Positions 38,963 through 48,921 of a stretch of DNA of 64,000 bases are shown here, in pieces. This DNA is from Shewanella atlantica (GTDB lineage: Bacteria > Pseudomonadota > Gammaproteobacteria > Enterobacterales > Shewanellaceae). Each line of letters opens with the position of its first letter. The first letter of the stretch is position 1. The notes beneath the pieces are model-generated. The model did no database searches. It was not told the origin of the DNA and was given only the letters and a program-made list of their open reading frames with translations. The stretch is taken from assembly GCF_003966265.1 (NCBI RefSeq), contig NZ_RXNV01000006.1, forward strand, positions 1 to 64,000, given 5' to 3'. Position numbers and translations under genes: made by a program.

Positions 38963-40675
38963 CTAAGCTAATCCAACTATCTCATCGTCTTGGTTAATAT
39001 CCACATTCAGATATCCAGGCTTGATACCCAGTCCGGGCATTGTCATCACTTTACCGACTAAGGCTGTGATAAAGCCCGCTCCGGCATTAACTTTAAGTTG
39101 AGTGATAGGCAGTTCGAAATCGGTTGGAACACCTTTAACCTTAGGTTCATGGCTTATCGATAACGGGGTCTTTGCCACACACACTGCCAGGTTGTCCAAC
39201 CCCATAGATTTGATATCTTGCAGCTGACTTTCGGCATCGATTGACAATTTTATCCCTGAGGCGCCATACCCCGCCTCGGCGATGGTAAGTAGTTTCGATT
39301 CTATACTCGAATCGAGCTGGTATAGGAATTTAAAATCAGACTTCTGCTCTGTTGCGCTGACAACGACTCTGGCCAATGCCTCTGCGCCTTTCGCTCCCTG
39401 ACTGAAACCATCACAAATCTCACAGCCAAAAGCCGAAGTTTGTAGCACCTTGGCTTTAAGCCATGTCAGCTCCTCAAAGGTATCGGTTGGAAAGCGGTTA
39501 ATCGCCACGACAACCGGAGCGCCATATTGACTCACGTTATCGATATGCCATTTCAGGTTAGCAAAGCCTGCTTGTAGACGCGCCATGTCGGGCTGATTGA
39601 TATCATTTTGTGAATCTATACCCGAGTTGGCTTTCAGGGCTTTTAATGTCACCACGACAACGGCGGCATCGGGCGTCTTACCCGATACACGCGCCTTGAT
39701 ATTACAGAATTTTTCGAACCCCATATCGGATCCAAAACCACCTTCAGTCACCACGATATCGGCAAGTTTCAAGGCTATTCTGTCGGCGATAATCGATGAG
39801 TTACCGTGAGCAATATTGGCAAAGGGACCGGCATGAATAAGGCAAGGATCACCCGTTAATGTCTGCATAAGCGTAGGCTCTATCGCATCACTCATGATCA
39901 CCGTCATAGCTCCGGCAACACCTAAGGTTTCAGCGGTTATCGGTTGCCCTTGGGTATCAAGTGCAAGCACGAGCTTTCCTATACGCCTGCGCATATCTTT
40001 TAAGTCCAGACTCAAAGCCAATATTGCCATCAGCTCTGAAGCGGCGGTAATATCAAACCCAGAGTCATGTATAGGGCCGTTATTGTCTCCGTATCCTACG
40101 GTAATATTTCTTAAACTGCGTTCATTATGGTCCACCACCCGGCGCCAGAAGATCTTCTCCGGATCGATATTAAGAGGCACTTGCCCCGACAGCTCTCGGT
40201 ATTCCTCGGCCGTCATTCTGGACTCATGAAATAACCTGGCATCGATCGCAGCTGCGGCCAAGTTGTGGGCACTGCTCACGGCATGAATATCACCGGTCAG
40301 ATGCAGATTCAACTCCTCCATCGGAACCACCTGGGAGTAACCGCCACCAGCAGCCCCACCTTTAATGCCAAAAACTGGTCCCATACTGGGCTGGCGAATA
40401 CAGGCGCAGGCTTTCTTGCCCAGAGCATTTAACCCCTGAGTTAAACCTATACTGGTAACTGTTTTTCCTTCACCAAATGGTGTGGGTGTCACGGCCGTGA
40501 CTACCACTAACTTTCCCTCTAAGTTGTCATCTAGGCGCTTAAGAATCGATAGCTTTACTTTAGCTTTAGCGTCGCCAAAGGGGACAAGTTCGGATGAGGT
40601 AATGCCGAATTGCTCTGCGATTTGGGTAATGGGTCGATGCTTGGTTTGACGAGAGATCTCAATATCTGTCAGCAT
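38963..40675 (-). CDS. fhs: formate-tetrahydrofolate ligase
   Basis: This 570-residue full-length enzyme has P-loop PTPFGEGKT at about residues 64-72 and the segment [26 protein letters not shown] typical of the family. It makes 10-formyl-THF from formate, THF and ATP for one-carbon metabolism. It is monocistronic here and convergent with the MscS gene. Confidence 0.97.
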   Translation of the reverse strand: MLTDIEISRQTKHRPITQIAEQFGITSSELVPFGDAKAKVKLSILKRLDDNLEGKLVVVTAVTPTPFGEGKTVTSIGLTQGLNALGKKACACIRQPSMGPVFGIKGGAAGGGYSQVVPMEELNLHLTGDIHAVSSAHNLAAAAIDARLFHESRMTAEEYRELSGQVPLNIDPEKIFWRRVVDHNERSLRNITVGYGDNNGPIHDSGFDITAASELMAILALSLDLKDMRRRIGKLVLALDTQGQPITAETLGVAGAMTVIMSDAIEPTLMQTLTGDPCLIHAGPFANIAHGNSSIIADRIALKLADIVVTEGGFGSDMGFEKFCNIKARVSGKTPDAAVVVVTLKALKANSGIDSQNDINQPDMARLQAGFANLKWHIDNVSQYGAPVVVAINRFPTDTFEELTWLKAKVLQTSAFGCEICDGFSQGAKGAEALARVVVSATEQKSDFKFLYQLDSSIESKLLTIAEAGYGASGIKLSIDAESQLQDIKSMGLDNLAVCVAKTPLSISHEPKVKGVPTDFELPITQLKVNAGAGFITALVGKVMTMPGLGIKPGYLNVDINQDDEIVGLA

Positions 40676-40879
40676 TCTAATGTTCCCCTTTTTTAATAAT
40701 ATGTAGGATAGTTCTAGGTAGAATAAAATATGCGCCCCGAATATAGGGGATCTACGACGTGAGCTAAATAGCTGACTTTGAAATGCCTTACTTATTTAAG
40801 CTTTTATGAATCTAAATCAAGAAATGTGTCTCCGCTCGTTAGTGAGAGGTGACGTAAATGTAGTGAAGTGTAAAAAATA

Positions 40880-40899
40880 AAAGGCGCATTCACGCCTTT
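40880..40899 (-). terminator. terminator of the MaoC-like gene
   Basis: AAAGGCG (40880-40886) pairs with CGCCTTT (40893-40899), followed on the minus strand by TTTATTTTTTAC. Confidence 0.65.
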
Positions 40900-40941
40900 C
40901 ATCATTCATTCTGATAAGAGCTATCTGATAAAAACTTAGGC

Positions 40942-41826
40942 CTAAAGAAACCTAAGCTCTCCGGAGAGATGTGGGCGGCGTCCGCGGGCATCTCTCAATT
41001 CAAACACTAAATTATCTTCGTTAATTTCGGCAGAAAAGCTCACATCGGAAGGCATGAAAAGTGGCAGCTTAAAAGCGACATCCACAGTGCAGGGACGATC
41101 GCCAATCTGAGTCATCATCTGTGCAATACAGCGGGCTTTAGACCACATGCCATGAGCCAGTACCCGGTCGAAACCAAACCGCTTAGAGAGCACCGGATGC
41201 AGGTGAATCAGATTGTAATCACCGGAAGCCTTCGCATAACGGCGTCCGAGATCATCGGACAAAGACCAGGCTTGGGGCGTTTCCCATGCCATGCCATTCC
41301 CTTTAGGCGGGCGAACACGGCGCGTGGCACCTTCGATACGATACAGGTAAGTCGATAATGACTCCCACACCAATTCACCATCGACGAAAGCACGGGAGAC
41401 TAAATCAAATTCAAGTCCGGAATCAGTGACTTGACTATCGGTCAACTCGCACTCGAAATTGAATTTCTCATCGACATTGGCAGCTCTGTGCAAGGTGATG
41501 CTGTTTCTAAGGTGTATCATGCCAAGCAGTGGAAAGGTGATAGCCTGATGGGTAAAAATCACCGCATGCAGACGGAATGCCATCACATAGAGATAGGTCA
41601 GAGGTAATGTTTTACCATCGAAGTCGAAACCACATACAGAGGCATATTGCTCAACTTTTTCCCGAGACAGGCATACGCCTGAACTACTGACCTGGATTTT
41701 CGGTAATGCTTGTTCATTCCAGCCCGGCTTACGACCAAAGAAGATCTTGCGATACAAGGAGAACAGCGAAGGCATCGCCTTTAATTCAATCGAATACTCT
41801 TTTTCCACGCTTACCGAACCTTTCAA
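40942..41826 (-). CDS. MaoC-like (R)-specific acyl-CoA dehydratase
   Basis: The 294-residue protein has two half-hotdog domains. The C-terminal one carries the hydratase catalytic pair in SGDYNLIHLHP (D203, H208), followed by FGFDRVLAHGMWS. The N-terminal one lacks the pair. This matches MaoC dehydratases acting on 2-enoyl-CoA or enoyl-ACP. It stands alone, with no PHA or FAS genes adjacent. Confidence 0.85.
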   Translation of the reverse strand: MKGSVSVEKEYSIELKAMPSLFSLYRKIFFGRKPGWNEQALPKIQVSSSGVCLSREKVEQYASVCGFDFDGKTLPLTYLYVMAFRLHAVIFTHQAITFPLLGMIHLRNSITLHRAANVDEKFNFECELTDSQVTDSGLEFDLVSRAFVDGELVWESLSTYLYRIEGATRRVRPPKGNGMAWETPQAWSLSDDLGRRYAKASGDYNLIHLHPVLSKRFGFDRVLAHGMWSKARCIAQMMTQIGDRPCTVDVAFKLPLFMPSDVSFSAEINEDNLVFELRDARGRRPHLSGELRFL

Positions 41827-42101
41827 ATTTCAAATCACCAAACGATATCAAGCGAGCGATTATACCCAAACAGAGTGAGTTTGTCCTTAGTTCCGACATT
41901 ATGTGACCAGAAAGCGGATGTAACACCTGTGACTAACAGGCGTGCAAAATAAGCAGAACAACGAATTAAAGGCAATGATACAAATTCGTTACTCAGGACT
42001 CATCAATCAGATTGCAGTTTCCAAACTACGAGACTCTGGTTACGTGACTCTGATTACTAGACTCAAATTTCGAGGATAGGGTTACGAAGCGTGGGATGAA
42101 T

Positions 42102-42731
42102 CTAATCAAATAACTCGACCTGATTATCTTCCTGCTCTGTGACAATACCTTTGAGATAGACCTTCTCCTCAGTCATCATCTGAGCGATTCTATCCGGCGA
42201 CATGCGTTTCAGTAACACCTTACCGCTGTTGGGGTGAAAAAGTACTTTTCTCGGCCAGGGACCGCCTAAGTCCTCTGTTTCTATAGGGATATCTTCCAGC
42301 GCCAGGTAGTTTTTTACAAACTCAATATTAGATTGGCCGACATTAAGCACCGAAGTTCTTGTCATCTGTGCGCCGCCGAAAATTTTTGCCTTTAATCGGT
42401 GACGTTGACCCCCCGAGGTTAAGATACCATTGATTAACTGCTCCATCGCCAGATTCCCGTATCGACAGGAGTAACTGGTTAATTGGTGCCAATCTTCATG
42501 GAGCTCTCTTTCCGGAAGAAGAAAGTGGTTTAAACCGCCAATACCTAAGAGTGGATCCCAGATACAGGCCGCCACACAAGATCCGAGCCGGGTAAATATA
42601 TATTCATCGTGGGAAGTTATATAAAAGGCTCCGGGATCTACTCTGGCAATCACTTTACTGTGTTTGTTGTCCCAGTTTCTCGGGATCGCCTCAAAGCCAG
42701 TTCGTGGCGGTGGTATCGCGACAGCTTGCAT
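42102..42731 (-). CDS. cheD: chemoreceptor glutamine deamidase CheD
   Basis: The 209-residue protein has the CheD core with catalytic Cys52 in TRLGSCVAACIWDP, His69 in GGLNHFLLP, and Thr47. It deamidates chemoreceptor glutamines, and in some species binds CheC. Here it is an orphan, far from other che genes, although a CheC-type domain protein is encoded 12 kb away and a chemoreceptor lies at the window end. Confidence 0.93.
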   Translation of the reverse strand: MQAVAIPPPRTGFEAIPRNWDNKHSKVIARVDPGAFYITSHDEYIFTRLGSCVAACIWDPLLGIGGLNHFLLPERELHEDWHQLTSYSCRYGNLAMEQLINGILTSGGQRHRLKAKIFGGAQMTRTSVLNVGQSNIEFVKNYLALEDIPIETEDLGGPWPRKVLFHPNSGKVLLKRMSPDRIAQMMTEEKVYLKGIVTEQEDNQVELFD

Positions 42732-42886
42732 TCAGCCTCCCTGCTGTAGAAAGAATACTATTAAACACTGAACCTAAGCACTAAACCGATGAAGTCGTTT
42801 AAGTACACAGGCCAGCTTTCAGAGTATAGTCAGTTCCTCTTCAAGCTGCCTGTTATTTACCTGAAGCACGTAGCGCAGACAGCAAT

Positions 42887-43768
42887 TTAATTGCAACTCT
42901 GTTGCCAGCAATTTGTGGTCTCAGCACCATGCTTTTGCATCTCAAGCACCATGCTTCGGTCACCGACAACATGCCCGGCTCCAACAGCTATAAACATAGG
43001 CTGTGGTGTGGCAGGGTCGAGCATGAGTTCTCTTATTCTTGCCGCCATGTCGATGTTTCTTTGCCATAAAATCTTCTCGAGCAACTGTTTATCGTCTCCA
43101 TCAGACATCTGCCCCTCCATCAGCTCGGCAAGATGAAGTTCATCTCCTGTACGCCATGAGCTAATCAGGCCATGCATATCTTCATCGGGTCCCTCGATGG
43201 CCTCTTTAACCATGCTCCATTGAGTCTTATCATCGAATGAAGCCATAAGTTGAAACTGAAATTCGGTACTTTCCAACTCCAAAACAGGCCGCCCTTTGTT
43301 CTTTGAGATCAATACCTGTTCGACCCCATATACAGCGCTGTAACCCAAGGCTTCAAATCGGGCCATTCCCAGCTGCATCGACTGCAACCAAGGGGCGTAA
43401 CCACTTAACGCTGCACACTCTCTGGCCCTTCTTTGACAATAACTATCGAGCACAGCCTGAGTCTCAATATCGATAGGCGCTTGGCCTACTCCGTACTTTC
43501 TGATCAGTGTGGCAATATCCGCGCTGGCCGCATCAGCTTCGACCACCAGGGACTCTGCCGAATCAAACAGAGATTCAATTTGATCAGGCATGGGATAAAA
43601 GTTTGCCTTACCCACATGAATCGAACCCAGCAGGTAGGACACCTTCCCCCTGTATTCAATTTTATAAAATGGTGGTGTATCCAGTGGCGCCGCCTGAGCA
43701 CCAACTAGCCCCATAGCCATAAACATACATACCAATGCAACTAATCGCTTCAGTTGACTTGTTGCCAT
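42887..43768 (-). CDS. TraB/GumN-family exported protein
   Basis: This 293-residue protein has a signal peptide (MATSQLKRLVALVCMFM to near AQA). The conserved blocks are GSIHVGKANFYPMPD (about 49-63), a C-terminal AVGAGHVVGDRSMV, and paired cysteines. The family includes putative metal-dependent peptidases related to TIKI. It should be periplasmic. An AAGGGG site sets the start. Confidence 0.82.
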   Translation of the reverse strand: MATSQLKRLVALVCMFMAMGLVGAQAAPLDTPPFYKIEYRGKVSYLLGSIHVGKANFYPMPDQIESLFDSAESLVVEADAASADIATLIRKYGVGQAPIDIETQAVLDSYCQRRARECAALSGYAPWLQSMQLGMARFEALGYSAVYGVEQVLISKNKGRPVLELESTEFQFQLMASFDDKTQWSMVKEAIEGPDEDMHGLISSWRTGDELHLAELMEGQMSDGDDKQLLEKILWQRNIDMAARIRELMLDPATPQPMFIAVGAGHVVGDRSMVLEMQKHGAETTNCWQQSCN

Positions 43769-43823
43769 CTGCTTCGCCCCTTATAATCCCGACAATTAAA
43801 ATTTATGTAAATGAGAGGCTGTT

Positions 43824-44135
43824 ATGCCACACACACGTGTTATTGAACAACTGAAAGACAACTTACAAACAGCCTATCGCAAATCGATCGATGCCGACGG
43901 TAAGTTAGATGAATTAAAAAAAGCCGGTCACGTAAAATTTAATACCATCTTTACTCAAGAAGAGGGCTTCAGCACAAACAGCAACCGCTTCCGCCCCTAT
44001 GTTCAAGAGCTTGCAGATGAACTGGACAAGATGCCGACCGATGCAGAAAAACTACCCGCGGCTTTAGAAAAATTTGTCCGTAAACTTGGTGTATTGCTGC
44101 AAACCCTGCAAGCGTTTAAAGAGCAATCAAAGTAA
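43824..44135 (+). CDS. conserved small helical protein, function unknown
   Basis: The 103-residue, charged, largely helical cytoplasmic protein starts MPHTRVIEQLKDNLQTAYRKS and follows a GAGAGG site. It lies 55 bp from the divergent TraB-like gene. No motif is recognised. Confidence 0.7.
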   Translation: MPHTRVIEQLKDNLQTAYRKSIDADGKLDELKKAGHVKFNTIFTQEEGFSTNSNRFRPYVQELADELDKMPTDAEKLPAALEKFVRKLGVLLQTLQAFKEQSK

Positions 44136-44228
44136 ACTGTGAAATCCACGGGTGATTCGGTTACCTGACCATCATTTTAGCACCCTAGTGTTCTTGCTGT
44201 TTTGTTTATGATGATAACGGTAATCGAC

Positions 44229-44269
44229 AAAAAAAGGCTAAACAAGCAGTCAGCTCATTTAGCCTTTTT
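44229..44269. terminator. bidirectional terminator
   Basis: AAAAAGGCTAAA (44231-44242) pairs with TTTAGCCTTTTT (44258-44269) around a 15-nt loop, between convergent genes. Confidence 0.8.
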
Positions 44270-44303
44270 AAACAACCCAATGACAGAATCGCTTAACTGT
44301 CCA

Positions 44304-44828
44304 TTACAATTTAGGTTCGACCGTCTTTTTCAGCCAGTCAGCAAGCATTTTTGACTCGTATCTCATCGGCTTATCACTCGCACGTCCGACTCTTTGCATA
44401 AAGCCCATGTCGGTCAATTTCTCATCACCAGCCATAATAACCTTGTCTCCTTCGAGAATTTTATAGCTAAAAGTGATACGTGGAGGGTAGAGCTCTTCAA
44501 CTAAGCGAATATCATTCATTGTGGCACCAAATGTAGGCCTGACATCCCCGGCAAGATCGAGATCAGTCACCAGCATCTCAAGCTTTTGCTCGCTCTTTAA
44601 TGTTTTACCCGCCTCTTTATTCAAGTTCTTGGTCAGGAGCTCAAACGTTCTTTTTTCATAGCGGGATTGAATATCACCGACGGCTTTCACATCACGAAAG
44701 TTCTTAGGCTCTTGCCACTCAATTTTGACCATCCCTTGCTCGGTCACAGGATTCTCAACAATTTCATCTGCTGCAATTGCAGCAGTGGAAGTTAATACTC
44801 CCGCTAATAAGATGTAGGTTAACTTCAT
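44304..44828 (-). CDS. exported DUF3016 protein
   Basis: The 174-residue protein has a signal peptide ending AIAA. Mature features VKIEWQEPKNFRDVKAVGD and LADWLKKTVEP match the DUF3016 family found in Shewanella and Xanthomonadales. Function unknown; periplasmic. A strong GGAGG site is 5 bp upstream. Confidence 0.85.
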   Translation of the reverse strand: MKLTYILLAGVLTSTAAIAADEIVENPVTEQGMVKIEWQEPKNFRDVKAVGDIQSRYEKRTFELLTKNLNKEAGKTLKSEQKLEMLVTDLDLAGDVRPTFGATMNDIRLVEELYPPRITFSYKILEGDKVIMAGDEKLTDMGFMQRVGRASDKPMRYESKMLADWLKKTVEPKL

Positions 44829-45237
44829 ATGAGCCTCCTAAGGCTGAACTCGGATGTTTATAGCTAAATCTTTGTGACTGCCACAAATGTCGATATTAAT
44901 ATGGCACTCTTACGGTGCTGGTTTAATATACAAAACCTATCCTGAATATGGGCTTAATGCAAAAGAATTAATGCCTATCCAACTGTATAGCACACTATTG
45001 AAAATAGACCGTATCCCTCGCGATTTGTTCTCATCAATACCGGAAAAAACTGTATCAATACTTATCATGGCCAGATATATGATACCAACAAGGAAAGAGT
45101 CTTAAGGAGTACGCACTTCATCAATCACAGCCTTGAATTAGTTTGCCAAAAATACTCTGGGTAGCTCACTTTCTTATACCGGTTGGTATCACTTGGGTAT
45201 AGAATATCCGCTCCTTCTATACAGGGCTGTTTCATAA
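44829..45237. other. 409-bp gap, no supported gene
   Basis: A 72-codon open frame from 44887 has no ribosome site and unusual composition, and is not accepted. A short inverted motif ATACCGGTTGGTAT lies at about 45176-45189. Similar ATACCAATTGGTA motifs lie near 46811. Confidence 0.3.
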
Positions 45238-45543
45238 ATGAAAAACTCTCTACCCATTATCTTTGTTGTTACCCTTTTCATGACCCTTGGGCTCACGCTC
45301 TATCTGATTAACCAATCCGAAGCGTCTGATGAACCGGAAACCTGGTCCTCTTTTGTCTATACCAATGGCTATAATTCAGGTCGATATAAAAAGGTCGATG
45401 ATTTCGAGGACTACCCCTCGTGCAGAGACTATTCATTAGAGAAGTCAGCAGAGAACGGACAAGCTCCATGGGAATGTGGTTTAAGGTGCCGTTTTGACTC
45501 TAGCCGCCAAGGGTTCCAATGCGAGACGATGGAAAATGAGTAG
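45238..45543 (+). CDS. small membrane-anchored/secreted Cys-containing protein
   Basis: The 101-residue protein has a hydrophobic N-terminus (about 5-24) and a polar domain with four cysteines (PSC, WEC, LRC, FQC), likely two disulfides in the periplasm. No family is recognised. It is the first of three small exported proteins on this strand. Confidence 0.6.
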   Translation: MKNSLPIIFVVTLFMTLGLTLYLINQSEASDEPETWSSFVYTNGYNSGRYKKVDDFEDYPSCRDYSLEKSAENGQAPWECGLRCRFDSSRQGFQCETMENE

Positions 45544-45718
45544 ATGAAACGGTGTTAAATGCTGGTTCAGAGTAGCCAGCGTTATGTTTACGGCATTTTT
45601 ATAACAAGAGATCACCACAGTTTCACTACCAATTCAGCAAATATTCAAGTTTCCGATGTTAATATCCCGCTTCCATATTTCGGAGGGCATCCCTCATTAT
45701 GTGTATAGGAGCAACACT

Positions 45719-46012
45719 ATGACATTTCGCATAAAAAACACCTTAATTATCAGCATCTTTACCTTCCCACTTTTGATGGGTGTTGGTGTGAGTGCAAACG
45801 CAAGCGAACTTATAAGTATTGAGGAGAGCGCAACGTCTGCCGATGAAATACTGTCACAATATGAAGCTCTCGCAGAAGATATGAGCGCAGATAAACAGTT
45901 AGAAGCTATTGAGAATCAACTCAAAGATGAAGAGCTTAACCTATTACAACCAATCTGCAGCGAATACAGTATCGACCTGAATACGGGCGAGGAAGTCTGT
46001 GTAGGGCAGTAA
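45719..46012 (+). CDS. small exported protein with C-terminal Cys pair
   Basis: The start is set at the ATG at 45719, with an AGGAG site 7 bp upstream, giving 97 residues. A signal peptide ends near ANAS. The acidic helical mature part ends ICSEYSIDLNTGEEVCVGQ, with two cysteines 14 residues apart. This tail resembles that of the protein at 46429-46740, so the two look paralogous. Confidence 0.68.
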   Translation: MTFRIKNTLIISIFTFPLLMGVGVSANASELISIEESATSADEILSQYEALAEDMSADKQLEAIENQLKDEELNLLQPICSEYSIDLNTGEEVCVGQ

Positions 46013-46028
46013 TTGATGCATTAAATAT

Positions 46029-46050
46029 AGAGAGGCTATATGGCCTCTCT
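46029..46050 (+). terminator. hairpin terminator
   Basis: AGAGAGGC (46029-46036) pairs with GCCTCTCT (46043-46050), followed by TATATATAAGG. It ends the gene at 46012. Confidence 0.6.
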
Positions 46051-46110
46051 TATATATAAGGCAAATTAAGTTAGCCATTCCCCCTCTTCGTTCGTCTCAC
46101 CTTCAAGAAT

Positions 46111-46140
46111 ATAGATTCTGAAACAAGTTCAGAATGACGA
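46111..46140. repeat. REP-like palindrome, second copy
   Basis: ATTCTGAA (46115-46122) pairs with TTCAGAAT (46128-46135) inside AGATTC...GAATGACG, the same frame as the element at 146-180. It lies in a 416-bp gap (46013-46428) otherwise without a gene. Confidence 0.5.
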
Positions 46141-46428
46141 CTCAGGCTCGAGCATTCAAAACAGCGTGCAAAGAAGCATTCGCGGCCAGAGCCGCTTCTA
46201 AACCAGTTCATCTCTAACTCCAGCAATAATTGGTACTTCAAGCTCCAGACTCCAAAACTGTTCGTTTTTCATTCAGCTTAGGTACATCTTTTACCGGGTA
46301 ATATACGCATTAATTAATCAAGACTAATAGCCTTAGGATGACACCTCTTATCCATATTTGTTGAAAGAGACAGGATCAAGAGAAAACGGTTCCATTATGG
46401 TCACAACTTCAAAATCTGGAGATTATTT

Positions 46429-46740
46429 ATGAGCCACTCAATCACACAAACCAAGATCGCATTTTCAGGAAAGGTCGCCTTCATCGCTGCCTTGCTAATC
46501 GCAAGCGCATTTGTCGGGCAGGCAAAAGCAGATGAATTGACGCCAACAGAACAGGCTGCTGTGAATCACCACTTAGAGATTTTAGCCACACAACAGAGTA
46601 AATCAGAAAACTCTTTGATTGAGAGCCAGCAAGATGAATTTGATCTCGAATTGTCGACGGCTGAGGAGCAGTTTATGGATAAGACCTGTGATGACAACGG
46701 AATGCACTACGACAATGATGCCGAGGTCTGTTACGAATAA
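46429..46740 (+). CDS. small exported protein, paralogue of 45719-46012
   Basis: The 103-residue protein has a signal peptide ending near AKA. The mature region is acidic and helical and ends KTCDDNGMHYDNDAEVCYE, with a Cys pair 13 residues apart, as in the upstream paralogue. The start follows a CTGGAG site. Likely periplasmic; function unknown. Confidence 0.68.
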   Translation: MSHSITQTKIAFSGKVAFIAALLIASAFVGQAKADELTPTEQAAVNHHLEILATQQSKSENSLIESQQDEFDLELSTAEEQFMDKTCDDNGMHYDNDAEVCYE

Positions 46741-46766
46741 CTATCGGATAAAAAAAAGAATCTATC

Positions 46767-46791
46767 AAAAGCGAGGATATCCTCGCTTTTT
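46767..46791. terminator. terminator (perfect palindrome)
   Basis: AAAAGCGAGGAT (46767-46778) and its perfect complement ATCCTCGCTTTT (46779-46790) are followed by T and GTC. It serves the convergent genes. Confidence 0.75.
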
Positions 46792-46831
46792 GTCTAATAA
46801 CAGTAGATATAATACCAATTGGTAAAGCAGG

Positions 46832-47341
46832 CTAAAACGGAAATGTCTCACTCAATTGAGGATAGGTAGCTTTAAGTTGCTTCTTCTTGGTCGAGAACTT
46901 CTTTCCCTGAGGAGTCGCCATTCCCGAAGGTACGAAAGGTAACTCCCCATCCGTTCTCTCTTCAAAAATTTGTCCGGCTATCAGGTCATATTCATCTAAA
47001 AATGGATAAGCATAGCCATCTTTTTCCGGCCATTGAACAAGCTGTCCAAGATCATCCGGGTTAAGAACAACTTTGTCGTACCACTCTTTACCTAATGAGA
47101 TAAGAAAACATCTGAACTCAGCAAAGGCATACTCTGAATCACACCCGGTAATGATATAGGCGGCTCCCCATACCGACCAGGAATATGACCGACGCATCTG
47201 TTGTCCAAAGAACTTATCAAACTCAATAAGCTGCTCATCACTAAGGGCCTCAAGTTTACCCTTTAAATTCTCGGCTAAACTGATCTGGTCTTGGTCAGAT
47301 GTCGTTCTCGTTACTAGCTGCCAAAATTCTGTTTCGGTCAT
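46832..47341 (-). CDS. DUF4240-domain protein
   Basis: The 169-residue cytoplasmic protein begins MTETEFWQLV and has the conserved block MRRSYSWSVWGAAYII plus GKEWYDKVV, typical of DUF4240. Function unknown; such genes are sometimes found near polymorphic toxin or immunity genes, but none is seen here. Confidence 0.78.
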   Translation of the reverse strand: MTETEFWQLVTRTTSDQDQISLAENLKGKLEALSDEQLIEFDKFFGQQMRRSYSWSVWGAAYIITGCDSEYAFAEFRCFLISLGKEWYDKVVLNPDDLGQLVQWPEKDGYAYPFLDEYDLIAGQIFEERTDGELPFVPSGMATPQGKKFSTKKKQLKATYPQLSETFPF

Positions 47342-47466
47342 AAAACTCTCACTTTGTTTTCCTCACGCTATTCTAATCTATATCAGTTTGATTTTGACTC
47401 TTAACTCTGATTTTTTTACACTCGCCGGTCATTAACTCTACTAACGCGCTACCAAAGAGACACTCA

Positions 47467-47859
47467 ATGAAAAAGCCTACTCCCGCACTCTCTATCATCA
47501 TGTTGCTGTATGCGATCTTTGCCATTATCGCTATTTGGCGTGCGCTGAGCATTCAAGCCATAGACCTGTTCTCATTAGGCGTGATCCCTGTGCTGGTTGG
47601 ATTGGCGATGAGAACCAGCTGGGCTGGTATCGCATTTAAAGTCTATCTTTTCATTCAGACATTAGGCTTAGCCGCGCTTGCAGGGGCCGCCATCATCGCT
47701 TATCAAATAACACCTGAAGATGTGAAGGTGGTGATCAATAATCAAGAGATCCCAGTACCATTAATCGCAGTCTCTGGTGTACTTCTATTAGCCTTTCAGT
47801 TTTGGGTCGCCTTCTCTAAAACAACAAAAGCATATCTGGTCAGTGGCACTACAGAATAA
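47467..47859 (+). CDS. small inner-membrane protein
   Basis: The 130-residue protein has four hydrophobic segments (about 8-24, 36-52, 56-80, 95-115). No motif or family is recognised. It lies 97 bp upstream of the tandem-receiver gene on the same strand. Confidence 0.65.
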   Translation: MKKPTPALSIIMLLYAIFAIIAIWRALSIQAIDLFSLGVIPVLVGLAMRTSWAGIAFKVYLFIQTLGLAALAGAAIIAYQITPEDVKVVINNQEIPVPLIAVSGVLLLAFQFWVAFSKTTKAYLVSGTTE

Positions 47860-47956
47860 AGACGACCAGAGCCGGTGTGAACGGTGGGAAGTTGTTGCTA
47901 AGATGTTGTCTTTAGAGTAGTTTAGCCGCCACATACTAATAATAAGAATCGAGACT

Positions 47957-48754
47957 ATGAGCACATTATTGCCTAGTGAGCTTTCAATACTTCTTGTAGA
48001 GCCTTCTGATACCCAGAGAAAAATTATCTGTAGCAGGTTAACCCATGAAGGCATCAGCAATATTCAAACCGCAACGAGTCTAACTGAAGCCCAAACTATC
48101 ATTAGTCGCCATCATCCCGACCTAGTTGCCAGTGCCATGCATTTCGAAGATGGCACAGCATTAGATCTACTGAAACAGTTAAAAGAGACTGATGAATACA
48201 GAGACATTCAATTTATGCTGGTTTCGAGTGAATGCCGCCGTGAACAGCTTGAGGTTTATAGGCAGTCAGGCGTGGTTTCCATTCTTCCTAAGCCATTCTC
48301 ATCTGAACACTTAGGTAAAGCCCTCAATGCCACAATCGACCTCTTAAGCCAAGATGAGCTCGATCTCAATCACTTCGATGTACATAACCTGAGAGTCCTT
48401 GTTGTCGATGACAGCAAGATGGCTCGAAATATCATCAGACGAACAATTTCAAATTTAGGCCTTCAGTTGATCACCGAGGCCGAAGATGGTGCGGAAGCCA
48501 TCGAAATAATGAAATTGAATATGTTTGACTTAGTGATCACAGATTACAATATGCCCAGTGTCGATGGCTTAGCCTTGACCCAATTTATTCGTAATCATAG
48601 TCAGCAATCTCATATCCCTATACTTATGGTTTCCTCGGAGGCAAATGATACCCACCTCAGTAATGTATCTCAGGCAGGCGTCAATGCCCTTTGTGATAAA
48701 CCCTTTGAACCTCAACTTGTTAAACAGATTCTCTATCAACTGCTCGATGAGTGA
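47957..48754 (+). CDS. tandem receiver-domain response regulator
   Basis: The 265-residue protein has two CheY-like domains. The first (about 8-130) has lost the phospho-acceptor Asp: the expected site reads DLVASAMHFEDG. The second (about 145-265) is complete, with VVDDSK, D in VITDYNMPSVDG, and switch Lys in CDKPF. There is no output domain, so it signals by protein contact. The degenerate first domain may be a docking or regulatory pseudo-receiver. Confidence 0.9.
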   Translation: MSTLLPSELSILLVEPSDTQRKIICSRLTHEGISNIQTATSLTEAQTIISRHHPDLVASAMHFEDGTALDLLKQLKETDEYRDIQFMLVSSECRREQLEVYRQSGVVSILPKPFSSEHLGKALNATIDLLSQDELDLNHFDVHNLRVLVVDDSKMARNIIRRTISNLGLQLITEAEDGAEAIEIMKLNMFDLVITDYNMPSVDGLALTQFIRNHSQQSHIPILMVSSEANDTHLSNVSQAGVNALCDKPFEPQLVKQILYQLLDE

Positions 48755-48921
48755 CCACAAAACAGGGATTTAAAGAGAGGCAGCGGATAGCTAATTCCCC
48801 AGGAAAGCAGCTGAACGGCTCGGTAGAATGCTTGTTCATTAGTCCAACAAGTATGAATTGATCTATTTTTAGACAAATATTGACCTCAAAGGGCAATTCT
48901 GAGCGCTAAAGCACTTTTAAT

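Noticed and set aside
44887..45105. 72-codon open frame
   Set aside because: No ribosome site, no signal or domain, atypical composition; lies in an AT-rich gap and is probably chance.
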